Assembly: GCF_004794515.1 (NCBI RefSeq) | Contig: NZ_SSDF01000031.1 | Span: forward strand, 1 to 41,765 | Source: Microbacterium sp. A20 | Lineage (GTDB): Bacteria > Actinomycetota > Actinomycetes > Actinomycetales > Microbacteriaceae | Direction: 5' to 3' | DNA length: 41,765 nucleotides | Shown: positions 41,668 to 41,765 of the stretch, piece by piece | How positions within the stretch are numbered: the first letter of the stretch is position 1 | Layout: the number at the start of each line of letters is the position of its first letter | The notes under the pieces: generated by a model | Databases searched by the model: none | The model's input: only the letters and a program-made list of their open reading frames with translations | Told to the model about the DNA's origin: nothing | Translations under genes and position numbers: made by a program

Positions 41668-41740
41668 GGGCCTGTGGCGCAGCTGGTAGCGCACCTGCAT
41701 GGCATGCAGGGGGTCAGGGGTTCGAGTCCCCTCAGGTCCA
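41668..41740 (+). tRNA. tRNA-Ala (anticodon GGC)
   Basis: A full 73-nt cloverleaf: acceptor GGGCCTG with CAGGTCC (one G-U), D-arm GCGC..GCGC, anticodon arm CCTGC-ATGGCAT-GCAGG with anticodon GGC, T-arm with GGTTCGAGTCC. Discriminator A; CCA is not encoded. Confidence 0.95.
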
Positions 41741-41749
41741 CAACGAAAC

Positions 41750-41765
41750 CCGCGAGAGATCGCGG
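41750..41765 (+). terminator. Start of tRNA-Ala terminator (runs to window end)
   Basis: CCGCGA-GAGA-TCGCGG, a perfect 6-bp stem with a 4-nt loop, ends at the last base of the window; any U-tract lies outside. Confidence 0.7.

Overview
The window is high-GC DNA from an actinobacterium, most likely a Microbacterium-like member of the Microbacteriaceae. Four things point that way: the leuS-comEA-(comEC) neighbourhood; several starts with a TANNNT -10 box 6-7 nt upstream of an ATG/GTG (leaderless transcripts); actinobacterial families (CmtR, DUF6297, DUF4429-SHOCT, App1); and a tRNA-Ala(GGC) gene without encoded CCA. The assignment is inferred from gene content, not from a marker comparison.

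Left part (1-17.7 kb) reads as an accessory island. It opens with the end of a DUF305 gene and a frameshifted F510_1955-type beta-propeller lipoprotein gene with three tiny membrane-protein genes. A cadmium/heavy-metal cassette follows (lspA divergent from cmtR-cadD-permease), bracketed by two related ~90 bp repeats. Next come mostly lineage-specific genes: a two-gene unit with a wHTH/antitoxin-like protein, an RCC1-repeat protein with a CFI-box C-terminus, a DUF4429-SHOCT protein, a GIY-YIG nuclease, several lipoproteins, an orphan VbhA-type antitoxin, gene remnants and several inverted repeats. A second diverged repeat pair lies at 5.5 and 16.1 kb. The island ends at 17.73 kb inside comEC, which stops exactly at its conserved T-A-V-S-G motif. 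That looks like an insertion into comEC.

Middle part (18.5-26.8 kb) separates comEC from comEA and holds a coherent export/secretion locus. On the minus strand is a regulatory operon: a one-TM anti-sigma-like protein, an ECF-type sigma factor and a LuxR-type regulator. Divergent from it is a tightly overlapping plus-strand operon: a Sec-secreted two-cysteine small protein, a lipoprotein, an HlyD-like adaptor, a MacB/LolD-type ATPase, an FtsX-like permease, an 85-codon frame that apparently starts with CTG, then a second ABC ATPase with a DUF6297 permease. The arrangement resembles lactococcin-972-type bacteriocin loci but the peptide is not a clear family member. It is the best candidate for an undescribed system. 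A 24-bp dyad sits upstream of the peptide gene.

Right part (26.8-41.8 kb) is conserved chromosome: a frameshifted F420-dependent reductase gene divergent from an HxlR regulator, a GNAT acetyltransferase, comEA, leuS, pabB, a DedA protein, an App1/DUF2183 protein, a putative DNA-glycosylase-annotated protein, a GH3 hydrolase, an NAD(P)-binding epimerase-like protein, two small membrane proteins, a DUF2804 protein, an FAD monooxygenase-like protein and tRNA-Ala(GGC) with the start of its terminator.
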